A stretch of 64,000 nucleotides of DNA from JACVRM01 sp963839815 (GCA_963839815.1 CAWIWF010000006.1:1-64000); one strand, 5' to 3'. Numbered from the stretch's first letter, positions 42,688 through 50,826 are shown. The notes: generated from the sequence alone by a model not told the origin. Translations and numbers: made by a program.

Positions 42688-43836
42688 ATGACGCCGATCC
42701 GCCCCCTCACCGCCGTGGCCGCGCTCGTGGCAGCGCTGGTGATCGGCGCGGGCACCGCAGCGGTCGTCACCACGTCGATCGTGGACGGCGGCGAGACGAC
42801 CACGCGCCAGGTCACGGTCACAAGTTCGATGCCGGCCGCGACCACGAGCGGCGGCTTCACCGTCAATGACGTCTACGAGGCGGCGCACCGGTCCGTGGTC
42901 GAGATCTCGACGACGTCCACCCGGCCCAACCAGTTCGGCGGCCAGCAGCAGGCGCTGTCGCAGGGCTCCGGCTGGGTCTACGACGCCGAAGGGCACATCA
43001 TCACGAACCAGCACGTCGTCAACGGCGCCGACTCGGTGTCGGTGACGTTCTCCAACGGCGCCTCCTACGACGGCCGCGTCGTCGGCACCGATCCGTCGAC
43101 CGACCTCGCGGTCATCGACATCGACGCGCCCGAGACGCTGCTGCGGCCCCTGCCTCTGGCCGACTCGAGCGCCGTCAAGGTCGGCGAGGGCGTGGTGGCG
43201 ATCGGCAGCCCGTTCGGGCTCGAGCAGACGGTGACGAGCGGCATCGTCAGCGCCCTGCACCGCGCCATGACGGCGCCGAACCGATTCACCATCAACGATT
43301 CGATCCAGACGGACGCGCCGATCAACCACGGCAACTCCGGCGGCCCGCTGCTGAACCTGCGGGGCGAGGTGATCGGCGTCAACTCGCAGATCGAGAGCGA
43401 GAACGGCGGCAACGTCGGCGTCGGGTTCGCCGTACCCTCGAACACCGTCCAGTCGATCGCCAGCCAGCTGATCGAGAACGGCAGCGTCGAGCACGCCTAC
43501 CTGGGCGTCGGCGTCCAGGAGATCCCGCAGTCCGTCGCCGAGGAGCTCGGCGTCCCGGCCGGCGTCGCGCTGACCGACGTGCGACCCGACACGCCCGCGC
43601 AGAAGGCGGGACTGCGTCCCTCTTCGGGTGAGCGCATCGTCGACGGCCGCCAGTATCCGACCGGCGGGGACATCGTCACCGCCATCGACGGCCAGCGGGT
43701 GACGAGCTCGGCGGCGCTCCAGAGCGCCATCGACGGCAAGCGCCCCGGCGACACCGTGACGCTGACCGTGACGCGAAATGGCGACGAGCGGAAGGTGGCG
43801 GTCAAGCTGGCCGAACGCCCCGCGAGCGCCTCGTAG
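42688..43836 (+). CDS. HtrA/PepD-like serine protease with PDZ domain
   Basis: 382 residues from ATG 42688. N-terminal membrane anchor (VAALVAALVIGAGTAAVVTT). Catalytic triad H109 (TNQHVVNG), D139 (DPSTDLAVI) and S217 (GNSGGPLL). The PDZ domain holds AYLGVGVQEIPQSVAEELGVP and GDIVTAIDGQRVTSSAAL. Its pairing with an MprAB-like system mirrors mycobacterial mprAB-pepD. It is a paralogue of the HtrA at 10548, which lacks the TCTYAG box. Confidence 0.92.
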   Translation: MTPIRPLTAVAALVAALVIGAGTAAVVTTSIVDGGETTTRQVTVTSSMPAATTSGGFTVNDVYEAAHRSVVEISTTSTRPNQFGGQQQALSQGSGWVYDAEGHIITNQHVVNGADSVSVTFSNGASYDGRVVGTDPSTDLAVIDIDAPETLLRPLPLADSSAVKVGEGVVAIGSPFGLEQTVTSGIVSALHRAMTAPNRFTINDSIQTDAPINHGNSGGPLLNLRGEVIGVNSQIESENGGNVGVGFAVPSNTVQSIASQLIENGSVEHAYLGVGVQEIPQSVAEELGVPAGVALTDVRPDTPAQKAGLRPSSGERIVDGRQYPTGGDIVTAIDGQRVTSSAALQSAIDGKRPGDTVTLTVTRNGDERKVAVKLAERPASAS

Positions 43837-43863
43837 CGACCCTCTGACGCGCGAATCCCTCCC

Positions 43864-43888
43864 GGCCGCGGTGGACACCACCGCGGCC
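43864..43888 (+). terminator. Hairpin after htrA
   Basis: Ten-base perfect stem GGCCGCGGTG / CACCGCGGCC with a 5-base loop, 28 bases past the htrA stop. No T-run. Confidence 0.5.
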
Positions 43889-44298
43889 GTCGCGCGCCCG
43901 AGACGCCGTCACACAACTGGCACACATCCGCCACAGACATGTGCGCCCGTCCGCGGTACCGTCCGAGCCGGGCGGGTGGTGGAGGACGCTCTCCCCTTTG
44001 GGAGGGCGGGGTAGGCCCAGGAGCACGTCCGGGGGGCATGTCCGGCGGGGGCATGTCCGGCGGGGGCACGGCCGGCGCCACCCGGTGCCTCGAGTCGGCG
44101 ACCCTCGGTGCGCCCCGTAGGGCGCAGGCGCGATTCGATGCGGTCTGCCGCGGTCGCCGCCGGCGTGTCGCCAGCTCCTGTGGCCTCATCACGTGCGAGG
44201 CGCCTCGCCTCGGGGCAGGGGCGACTCCGCCTGACGCGCACCGGCTGGAACCGGCCGTGGGTCGCTGCGCGCCGGGTTGCTGTCGCGCCCGGCTGTGC
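43889..44298. other. 410-base region without a supported gene
   Basis: It lies between the htrA hairpin and the stop of the leftward arsM-arsC gene. It holds a short hairpin CTCCC-CTTT-GGGAG near 43991-44004 and an imperfect 15-base tandem repeat (unit CATGTCCGGCGGGGG, 44037-44066, with degenerate flanking units). A leftward proline-rich ORF across the repeat has no ribosome site and runs into htrA, so I do not call it. Confidence 0.45.
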
Positions 44299-45510
44299 TC
44301 AGGCGCCGGGCCGAGCCGGCTCGCCGTCGAGCTCGGCGGCCAGGGCCTCGACGCGGCCGGCGATGTCGTCGCGGAGCGGGCGCACCTGCTCGACCGGCAA
44401 GCCCATGGGATCGTCGAGCTGCCAGGCGACGTAGCGCTTGCCGGGGATCACCGGGCACGCGTCGTCGCAGGTGGCCACGACCACGTCTGCCCAGCGGATC
44501 GCTTGCTCGTCCAGCCTGCGCGGCACATGGTCGCCGGCGTCGATACCGATCTCGGCGAGCGCCTCGAGCACGCCGCCGTGCACCTCGTTCCCCGGTGCGC
44601 TCCCCGCCGAGCGGGCGTCGTGCCGGCCCGCCGCCCGCTCGCGGAAGAGTCGCTCCGCCATCACGCTGCGCCCCTGATTGCCGACGCAGACGAAGAGCAC
44701 GTTCATCAGCAGCAGCCGGCCCGCTCGGCCGGCACCACGACCGGCAGGCCCCGCTGCTCCGGGCTGGGCCGTCTTCACCGCCTTGACGATGGCGCCGTGC
44801 ATGCCGTCGGCGACCTCATGCGTGAACTCGACGCTGACGTCGTCGAACCCGGCCGCCTCCAGCCCGGCCTCGTACTCGCTGCGGGAGAGCGCCCCGGCGA
44901 TGCAGCCCACGTAGCTGCCGCGCTCTGCCCGCTCGGCGGGGGTCAGCCGATCCTCGGCAACGACGTCGCTGACGCCGAGCCGGCCCCCCGGCTTGAGGAC
45001 ACGCCCGATCTCGGCCAGGACGCTTCCCTTGTCCGTCGACAGGTTGATGACGCAGTTCGAGATGACGACGTCGACCGACGCCGCCGGCAAGGGCACGTCC
45101 TCGATGCGGCCCCGCAGGAAGATCGCGTTGGCCACGCCGGCCTCCTCGGCGTTGCGGCGCGCGAGCGCCAGCATCTCGTCCGTCATGTCGAGGCCGAACG
45201 CACGCCCGGACTGACCGACGCGCCGAGCGGAGAGGATGACGTCGATACCGCCCCCGGAGCCGAGGTCGAGCACTGTCTCGCCCTCGCGGAGGTCGGCCAC
45301 GGCGGTCGGGTTGCCACAGCCAAGCGACGCGAGGCTGGCAGCGGCCGGCAGGTCGTCGCGATCGGCCTCCGAGTAGAGCCCGGAGCCGAAGTCGGTCGTG
45401 CAGCAGTCGCCTCCGCCACACGAGCCCCGGTCGCCCGCAAGGGCAGCCAGCGCTGCGTCGGCATAGCGGCGCCGAACCTCGGCGCGGAGGTCGTCAGCAG
45501 TGGTGCTCAT
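44299..45510 (-). CDS. Arsenite methyltransferase - arsenate reductase fusion (ArsM-ArsC)
   Basis: 403 residues in one open frame from ATG 45510. Residues 1-245 are ArsM: LDLGSGGGIDV (SAM motif) and the three As(III)-binding cysteines C65 (SLGCGNP), C153 (NCVINL) and C203 (YVGCIAGAL). A Gly/Ala/Arg-rich linker follows (about 246-268). Residues 269-403 are a low-molecular-weight-phosphatase-type arsenate reductase: VCVGNQGRS is the CX5R loop (C275, R281), with further cysteines C348 and C352 (TCDDAC) and the acid in DDP. No stop codon and no ribosome site separate the halves. It should reduce As(V) and methylate As(III). The arsR gene overlaps its start. Confidence 0.85.
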   Translation of the reverse strand: MSTTADDLRAEVRRRYADAALAALAGDRGSCGGGDCCTTDFGSGLYSEADRDDLPAAASLASLGCGNPTAVADLREGETVLDLGSGGGIDVILSARRVGQSGRAFGLDMTDEMLALARRNAEEAGVANAIFLRGRIEDVPLPAASVDVVISNCVINLSTDKGSVLAEIGRVLKPGGRLGVSDVVAEDRLTPAERAERGSYVGCIAGALSRSEYEAGLEAAGFDDVSVEFTHEVADGMHGAIVKAVKTAQPGAAGPAGRGAGRAGRLLLMNVLFVCVGNQGRSVMAERLFRERAAGRHDARSAGSAPGNEVHGGVLEALAEIGIDAGDHVPRRLDEQAIRWADVVVATCDDACPVIPGKRYVAWQLDDPMGLPVEQVRPLRDDIAGRVEALAAELDGEPARPGA

Positions 45511-45869
45511 GCGGGTACTCCCTTCAGGTCGGTGAGCGTGGAGAGGATCTCGAGTGCGTCGGGCCGGAGCGTGAAGTAGGCCCAGCGGCCGCGCTGCTCG
45601 CGGTCGACGAGGCCGGCGTCGAGCAGCTTCTTGAGGTGGTGCGAGACGGTCGGCTGCGACAGGCCGAGCGGCTCGACGAGGTGACAGACACAGACTGCGT
45701 CGCCGCTCGTGGCGAGCGCATTGACGATGCGCACCCGGGCCGGATCGGCGAGCGCCTTGAAGAGCTCGGCGGTCGCGACCGCCTCCTCGTCGGAGAGCGC
45801 CGGCGCGGCGAGCGGCGCGCAGCACGCGACGGCGGTGAGCGGCAGGGTGCTGGGCGACAAACTAGACAT
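45507..45869 (-). CDS. arsR: ArsR-family arsenic-responsive repressor
   Basis: 120 residues from ATG 45869 (TTG 45875 would add two). Winged helix VCVCHLVEPLGLSQPTVSHHLKKLLDAGLVDREQRGRWAYFTL. The CVC pair at the start of the recognition region and the CC pair near residue 16 are candidate As(III) ligands. The stop overlaps the ATG of the methyltransferase-reductase gene. A 10-base inverted repeat covers its start codon. Confidence 0.9.
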   Translation of the reverse strand: MSSLSPSTLPLTAVACCAPLAAPALSDEEAVATAELFKALADPARVRIVNALATSGDAVCVCHLVEPLGLSQPTVSHHLKKLLDAGLVDREQRGRWAYFTLRPDALEILSTLTDLKGVPA

Positions 45870-45901
45870 CGACAACCATCAATATATCGAAGGTTGTCGA
45901 T
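45868..45901. promoter_or_regulatory. ArsR operator
   Basis: ATCGACAACC at 45868-45877 and GGTTGTCGAT at 45892-45901 are perfect 10-base inverted arms around an AT-rich 14-base centre. The left arm lies over the arsR ATG. The repressor would block its own promoter and perhaps its own start codon region. Confidence 0.7.
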
Positions 45902-45949
45902 CTGTCAAGAGGCGCTCAAGCACCGCGTGGCGCGGCCGATAGTGACCGC

Positions 45950-46174
45950 GTGAAGCCGGTGCTCTTCGTTCTGGCGCTCGCAGCCGCCACGGCCGGCGGC
46001 GCAGCCTCCGTCGACGCGAAGCAGCCGCCGCGGCTGGCGCCCGCCGAGGCCCGATGCGCGGTCGCCGCGGTCGGCCAGGACGCCTTCAGCCGGTACCAGC
46101 GCCGGCGGAGCTGGCCCGCCGGGCCACACGCCCGCATCCGGCACTGCCTCGCGCCCGCCGCGGACGCGCGCTAG
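45950..46174 (+). CDS. Small secreted protein, unknown
   Basis: 74 residues from GTG 45950, just beyond the ars operator on the other strand. A signal peptide (VLFVLALAAATAGGAASVDA) is followed by about 50 residues with two cysteines (ARCAVAAVG, RHCLAPAA), which could pair, and a basic middle (FSRYQRRRSWPAG). The stop overlaps the convergent next gene. Not recognised; coding status moderately likely. Confidence 0.45.
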   Translation: MKPVLFVLALAAATAGGAASVDAKQPPRLAPAEARCAVAAVGQDAFSRYQRRRSWPAGPHARIRHCLAPAADAR

Positions 46175-47148
46175 GGGCCCGTCGCGCCCTCGGGCGCGGC
46201 CGGCCCGGCGGCTCGCTTGCGGCCCAGCCGCCACAAACCGGCGCCGAGGCCGAGCAGGAGCGCCTCGACGAGCGTGATCGCGAGCCGGTTGACCACGGTC
46301 GCTCCCAGCGCGACCGGGCCGCTCGTGACGGCGAGCAGCAGCCCGTACATCGACGCCTCACGGACGCCGAGCCCCGACGGCGCCAGCACGGAGAGCACCG
46401 CAACGATCGCACCGACCGCCGCTATGCCGCCGAGGAACGGCACCTGCTCCCAGGCGACGTCGCCGCCGACGGCGCGCACCAGATAGAGCAGCGCCACCCC
46501 CCCGATCAGCCACGAGCCGGCGTAGTAGACGAGCAGGCCTACCATCGTGCTCCAGCGAAGCGTCGGCGGCGCGGCGGCTCCGAACGGGCGGAAGAGCCAT
46601 CCCGACACCGTGCCGAAGAGCCGCGGGTGCAGCAGGACGGCGACGAGCACCCCGAAGGCGGCCAACGGCAGCAGCGGCGCATCCACACCGTCCACCCAGA
46701 ACAGCGAGCACACGAAGACGAGGACACCGGCGAGCGCGGACAGCCCTGCCTCGAGCAGGATCGAGCTCAGCACCACCGACGTCTGCTGCACTCCGCCCGC
46801 CTTGCGCAGCCAGACGATGCGAGCTGCCGGCGTCCAGACCCCGCCCGGCACGTACTTGGCGAGCATCGACGCCATCTCCGCCTGCAACCCGATCGAGTAC
46901 GAGACCCTGATGCCCTGCTCGCGCAGGATCACGAGCCACGGGAAGACGAACGCCAGGTAGTACGCCGCCAGGAAGAGGCAGCCGAGCGTGAGCTCGCCCG
47001 GGTCGGCGTCGCGCAGGAGCGGTGCCGCCTCGCCCCACGTGTCTCGGAACGCCCAGCCGAGGAAGCCGAGCAGGATGGCGACGAACCCGAGTTGGAGCCC
47101 GATCAGCAGCCCGCGCCGGCGGCTGAGGACGAGCAGGAGCGAGCGCAT
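46171..47148 (-). CDS. Lysylphosphatidylglycerol synthase TM-region family (UPF0104) membrane protein
   Basis: 325 residues from ATG 47148, with about eight membrane helices. It matches the flippase-like part of MprF/UPF0104: AEMASMLAKYVPGGVWTPAARIVWLRKAG (the conserved KYxPG..W motif) and APSGLGVREASMYGLLLAV (the PxGxGxRE motif). It lacks the aminoacyl-transferase domain, so it is probably a lipid flippase or related transporter rather than a synthase. Confidence 0.82.
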   Translation of the reverse strand: MRSLLLVLSRRRGLLIGLQLGFVAILLGFLGWAFRDTWGEAAPLLRDADPGELTLGCLFLAAYYLAFVFPWLVILREQGIRVSYSIGLQAEMASMLAKYVPGGVWTPAARIVWLRKAGGVQQTSVVLSSILLEAGLSALAGVLVFVCSLFWVDGVDAPLLPLAAFGVLVAVLLHPRLFGTVSGWLFRPFGAAAPPTLRWSTMVGLLVYYAGSWLIGGVALLYLVRAVGGDVAWEQVPFLGGIAAVGAIVAVLSVLAPSGLGVREASMYGLLLAVTSGPVALGATVVNRLAITLVEALLLGLGAGLWRLGRKRAAGPAAPEGATGP

Positions 47149-47485
47149 CTCCAGACCGTAGTGGCAGCGGCGGACCCGCCGGACGGCTGAATCGGACACG
47201 CACACCCGCGGGAGACCCCCGCACCGATCGTCAGAACAATTCCGCCTCCGTCGGCCTCGCATAACTCGTAATGCACGACTTGACATAACGCGGAACGTAA
47301 TGCCGAGCCCTTGAATCCCGAAAAAGATCGCGGTATTATCGCCGCGCCGTCAGTACCCCCAGTTTCACGTCATCGTTTGCCAAGAACGATGTCCGCCATC
47401 ACCTGAGAGCCATGTCTCGCGCGCTCCCCTACCACGGGAGCATCACGAGTCCGGCTCGACGGTCGACCGCCGAAGGAGAGCTCGT
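47149..47485. other. 337-base divergent intergenic region before the pilus locus
   Basis: No gene. It is less GC-rich than the surroundings around 47230-47345. It holds partly repeated CATAAC...GTAATGC elements near 47261-47303 and a good promoter at 47311-47339, leaving a leader of about 140 bases before the TTG at 47486. I found no match to a known riboswitch. Confidence 0.5.
47311..47339 (+). promoter_or_regulatory. Sigma-70-type promoter for the pilus regulatory genes
   Basis: TTGAAT at 47311-47316, 17 bases, TATTAT at 47334-47339. It is the clearest housekeeping-type promoter in the window and faces the histidine kinase and pilus genes. Confidence 0.6.
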
Positions 47486-48922
47486 TTGTCGAGCACTGTC
47501 CCCCTGCTGCCGCACGACAGGGCCGTGGACGCGTCCCTGCGCGACGCGCGTGCATTGCTGGCCGAGCTCGCTCCTTCCGGTGCCGAATCCCAGTCCGCAC
47601 TCGAGAGCGCTGCGATGCGGGCGGAGTCACTCGCACACGGCCTCGAGGACACAGCGGGTGCGACGCGCCTGGCGGTGCTCACGTTCGCTGCAGACTCGGT
47701 CGCCGGCCTCGCGCTCGTCGGCGACGGGCGCGCCCCGGACGTCGACGCCCTGACCGACGGGCTGACGGAGATCGCCGGTGTCGCAGCGGACGAGGCGCGC
47801 GTTGCCGTGTACCTCGCTGCGATCGGCGATCCGCGGCTGCTCGGGCTCCCGCCCGCGCTCGCGATCGAGACGACGCTGCGACTCCTCGTCGCATTCGCCC
47901 CGGTCCGCGCCGCGACCTTCTGGCTGCTCGGCGCCGACGGGTCGCTCCGCCGCGCCGCCCGGGCCGGGACCGGACGCGGCATGCGGGCAGCCGCGCACGC
48001 GGTGCTCGACTCCACACCGGGCGCCCGGATGTCTCGCATCGACGCTGCACCTGTCAGTCGCTGGCAGCACCCGGCGGGAGCTGTCGCCGTCTGCCCGCGA
48101 GGCGATGCAGCCGGGCAGCAGGCCCTGCTCGTGCACGAGACCGCCCGCTTCCTCGGCCTCGCCCTCGAGCGCGAGTTGCTCCTCGACCGGAGTGCGGCAC
48201 GCGAGCGGACGCTCGTGGCCGCGGGCGAGCGCCGCCTGACCCGGCTCGGCCTCGACGTCCACGACGGCCCCCTTCAGGACCTCGGCGCCGCGGGGCGGGA
48301 GCTCTTTCTGGCGGAGGAGACCGCTGCGGCGGCGCTGGCACGCGGCCCGGCCCGGGACTCCGTGCTCGCCCGGCTCGCCTACGTGCGCGAGATGACGACG
48401 GCTGCAGAGGCCGGGCTGCGGGAGCTCGCTCGGTCGGCGGAGTCCCCGACGATGCTCGCCCGCCCTCTCCGAGCGCTCGTCGAGCGCGAGGTCGGCCGCC
48501 TCGTGACCGCGACGGAAGTCGAGGCGGACGTTCGGCTCGAAGGCGACCTCGACGCGCTCACCGGCTCGCAGCGAATCGCGCTGACGCACATCGTCCAGGA
48601 GTCGCTCAACAACGTCCGCGAGCACAGCGGCGCGCGCAGCGTGCGCGTGTCGATCGTCAGGCGGCACGACCGCGTCGAGGCCGAGATCGTCGACGACGGC
48701 CACGGGTTCGACGTCGGGCGCACGCTCGTTCGCGCCGCACGGCGAGGGCGGCTCGGCCTCATCGGCATGAACGAGCGGGCGCTGCTCCTCGGCGGCGTGC
48801 TCGATGTCCGCAGCAGCCCCGGCGGACCGACTGCCGTCACCGTGACGCTGCCGGCGTGGAGCCCCCTCGCGGGTCGCGCTGCCTCCGCCCAGGCCGTTGG
48901 CCTCGATGCCGTTGCCCGCTGA
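47486..48922 (+). CDS. NarL-type sensor histidine kinase with GAF domain
   Basis: 478 residues from TTG 47486, preceded by GAAGGAGAG. No membrane helix. A GAF-like domain (about 125-240) precedes the HisKA_3 motif RLTRLGLDVHDGPLQDLGA with H259. The ATPase domain holds IVQESLNNVREHSGA and VDDGHGFDVGRTL, then GRLGLIGMNERALLLGG. It pairs with the following LuxR-type regulator at the head of the Tad pilus locus. Confidence 0.85.
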   Translation: MSSTVPLLPHDRAVDASLRDARALLAELAPSGAESQSALESAAMRAESLAHGLEDTAGATRLAVLTFAADSVAGLALVGDGRAPDVDALTDGLTEIAGVAADEARVAVYLAAIGDPRLLGLPPALAIETTLRLLVAFAPVRAATFWLLGADGSLRRAARAGTGRGMRAAAHAVLDSTPGARMSRIDAAPVSRWQHPAGAVAVCPRGDAAGQQALLVHETARFLGLALERELLLDRSAARERTLVAAGERRLTRLGLDVHDGPLQDLGAAGRELFLAEETAAAALARGPARDSVLARLAYVREMTTAAEAGLRELARSAESPTMLARPLRALVEREVGRLVTATEVEADVRLEGDLDALTGSQRIALTHIVQESLNNVREHSGARSVRVSIVRRHDRVEAEIVDDGHGFDVGRTLVRAARRGRLGLIGMNERALLLGGVLDVRSSPGGPTAVTVTLPAWSPLAGRAASAQAVGLDAVAR

Positions 48923-48955
48923 GTCCCCACCTATCCCCCGGAGGTGCAGAGCCCG

Positions 48956-49567
48956 ATGAAGGTGCTGCTCGCAGACGACCACCGCCTCACGCTCACCGGC
49001 GTCCGCCGGGCGCTCGAGAGCGCCGACGACATCGAGGTCGTCGGCGAGGCCCACGACGGCAGCCAGGTGCTGCCGCTGATCGGCCAGACCAACCCGGACG
49101 TCGTCCTGCTCGACATCCGCATGCCCCAGCTCGACGGGCTCGCCTGCCTCGACCGGATCACGAAGCGATACCCGAAGATCAAGGCGGTCGCCTTCTCGAT
49201 GTACGACGATCCGGAGCACATCGAGGCCGCGCTCCGCCGGGGTGCATGCGGCTACATCGTCAAGAGCATCGATCCCCGGGACCTGCCCTCGGCGCTCCGC
49301 CAGGCGGTCGAGGGCAACTTTTACTACGTGGTCTCACCGACCGAGGAGAAGGGCTCGCTGCAGTCGAGCGGGCTCACGGAGCGCGAGATCCTGATCCTCA
49401 AGGAGCTCGCCCACGGCCTCTCCAACGACGCCATCGGCCGCAAGCTCTGGCTCAGCGAGCAGACCGTCAAGTTCCACCTGCACAAGGTCTATCGGAAGCT
49501 CGGCGTGGCCAACCGCACGGAGGCAGCTCGTTACGCCTACGAGCACGGCCTGCTCAGCAGCTCCTAG
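48956..49567 (+). CDS. LuxR/NarL-family response regulator
   Basis: 203 residues from ATG 48956 behind GGAGG. Receiver VLLADDHRLTLTGVRRAL with D53 (VVLLDIRMPQLDG), then GYIVKSIDPRDLPSALR. The C-terminal helix-turn-helix SGLTEREILILKELAHGLSNDAIGRKLWLSEQTVKFHLHKVYRKLGVANRTEAARYAY is standard LuxR type. Partner of the preceding kinase; likely controls the pilus genes. Confidence 0.9.
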   Translation: MKVLLADDHRLTLTGVRRALESADDIEVVGEAHDGSQVLPLIGQTNPDVVLLDIRMPQLDGLACLDRITKRYPKIKAVAFSMYDDPEHIEAALRRGACGYIVKSIDPRDLPSALRQAVEGNFYYVVSPTEEKGSLQSSGLTEREILILKELAHGLSNDAIGRKLWLSEQTVKFHLHKVYRKLGVANRTEAARYAYEHGLLSSS

Positions 49568-49650
49568 GGGACGAGAGCCAACCGAATGGTCGGCGTCGTT
49601 CGTCCGATCGTTCGGTGCGCAGGGCGGTGTCCCGTGGGAGCGTGTGGTCG

Positions 49651-50058
49651 ATGGCGACGGCGGAGGATCCAGCGGCCAACCTGCGGTTGCTTCGCCCCAT
49701 CAGGGTGCTCGTTTTCTCGCGTGACCGCCGCTTCGTCGGTCTCGCGCGCCTCCTGCTCTCGCGCGAGGATCTCGCCGTCGACGCGGCCTGCAAGCTCGGT
49801 GACGCGCTGGAGCGGGCGCGGACAGGCGCGGACGTCGTGGTCGTCGACGGCAGCAGCGCTCCCGTTCCGGCCGCGCAGGTGGTGGCGGAGCTCGAGGCGA
49901 CGTGCCCCCACGTGGGCGTGGTCGTGGTCGCAGAGAACGGGGGCTCCGCGAGCTCGGCGCTGCGGCCGCTGCCCAAGTGGGGCTCGCTGGACGAGCTCGG
50001 CCGCGAGATCCGGCTCGCCTACCTCCGGCTCCACCGGCGCCATCGCCTCGTCACCTGA
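49651..50058 (+). CDS. Receiver-like protein lacking the phosphorylation site
   Basis: 135 residues from ATG 49651. The fold pattern is that of a receiver (IRVLVFSRDRRFVGLARLLLSREDLAVDAACKLGDALERARTGADVVVVDGSSAPVPAAQVVAELEATCPHVGVVVVAENG). The N-terminal acidic pair is replaced by SRD, and the usual Lys segment near the end is absent. The D in VVVDGSS may sit at the phospho position, but the pocket looks incomplete. Such atypical receivers occur at the N-terminus of CpaE/TadZ. Placed between the pilus regulator and the prepilin peptidase. Confidence 0.6.
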   Translation: MATAEDPAANLRLLRPIRVLVFSRDRRFVGLARLLLSREDLAVDAACKLGDALERARTGADVVVVDGSSAPVPAAQVVAELEATCPHVGVVVVAENGGSASSALRPLPKWGSLDELGREIRLAYLRLHRRHRLVT

Positions 50059-50061
50059 GCG

Positions 50062-50709
50062 GTGGAGCAGCACCTGAGCGCGACACTCGCCGCCGCAGCG
50101 CTCGTCCCGGCCCTCGCGCTCGGCGGGCTCGTCGACCGCCTGGCAGCCGCCTGGGTGGAGCCGCGAGGCGTGGGGCCGACGCGTGCTGCCGCAGTGCTCG
50201 TCACAGCTGGCCTCGTGTCGGCATACGTCGGCGCCTTCGGCCTCGGCAGTCGGTCGCTGGTTGGCGTGGTCCTCCTCGGCGTGCTCGTCCTGCTGTCGGT
50301 GATCGACCTCGAGCGGCAGGTGCTGCCGAACCGCATCGTGCTGCCGGCGGCGGGACTCGTCCTCGGCGCCCAACTCGCGCTCGTTCCCGGCCGGGCCGCC
50401 GACTGGCTGCTGGGCGCGCTGCTCGCGGCGCTCGTCCTGCTCGCCGCCCACCTCGTCTATCCGCCGGGCATGGGCATGGGCGACGTGAAGCTCGGCCTGT
50501 TGCTCGGCGCCGGGCTCGGCGCGGCGGTCGCCGTCGCGCTCGCGGTGGCGATCGTCGCGGCGGCCCTCGCGGCGATCGCCGTGCTCGTCCGGCACGGCCA
50601 GGCAGGGAGGCGAACCGCCCTCCCGTTCGGCCCCTTCCTGGCCTTCGGCGCCGTCGTCGCCCTCTTCGCAGGCGACCCCCTCCTCGACCTCTACCTGCGC
50701 ACGCTGTAG
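50062..50709 (+). CDS. A24-family prepilin peptidase (TadV/CpaA-like)
   Basis: 215 residues from GTG 50062, seven to eight membrane helices. The two catalytic aspartates are visible in LSVIDLERQVLPNR and in GMGMGDVKLGLLLG (the GxGD motif). It lacks the N-terminal methylase domain of PilD, as is usual for Tad systems. It processes the Flp pilin at 51139 and the TadE-type pseudopilins. Confidence 0.9.
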   Translation: MEQHLSATLAAAALVPALALGGLVDRLAAAWVEPRGVGPTRAAAVLVTAGLVSAYVGAFGLGSRSLVGVVLLGVLVLLSVIDLERQVLPNRIVLPAAGLVLGAQLALVPGRAADWLLGALLAALVLLAAHLVYPPGMGMGDVKLGLLLGAGLGAAVAVALAVAIVAAALAAIAVLVRHGQAGRRTALPFGPFLAFGAVVALFAGDPLLDLYLRTL

Positions 50710-50710
50710 C

Positions 50711-50826
50711 GAAGCGGGTCAGTCCCCTGCGGGGACAGACCCTGGCTCCGCGTGATGCGACCCTCGCCCGGACGGGGCGCGGGCGACCCCGTCGAAGCGG
50801 GTCAGTCCCCTGGGGGACAGACCCTG
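50711..50826. repeat. Two hairpin repeats of the form GGGTCAGTCCCC...GGGGACAGACCC
   Basis: Near-identical units at 50711-50744 and 50794-50826 each start GAAGCGGGTC and form a stem GGGTC-A-GTCCCC / GGGGAC-A-GACCC with a tiny loop. The copies differ by one base in the loop. They follow the prepilin peptidase stop and look like members of a dispersed palindromic family. Confidence 0.65.

Noticed and set aside
43497..44192. Leftward proline-rich ORF with PPPDM repeats
   Set aside because: It runs antisense into htrA, has no ribosome site, and its repeat comes from a 15-base DNA tandem repeat.
43889..44298. Possible structured RNA (RNase P, cobalamin riboswitch) between htrA and arsC
   Set aside because: I compared the conserved core strings of both on each strand and found none.
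43939..45579. Long rightward ORF of 546 codons opposite the ars genes
   Set aside because: It is the antisense of arsM-arsC, a common shadow in high-GC DNA; no ribosome site or family motif.
47340..47485. Possible c-di-GMP riboswitch upstream of the pilus kinase
   Set aside because: None of the conserved GEMM strings or the tetraloop-receptor pattern is present.
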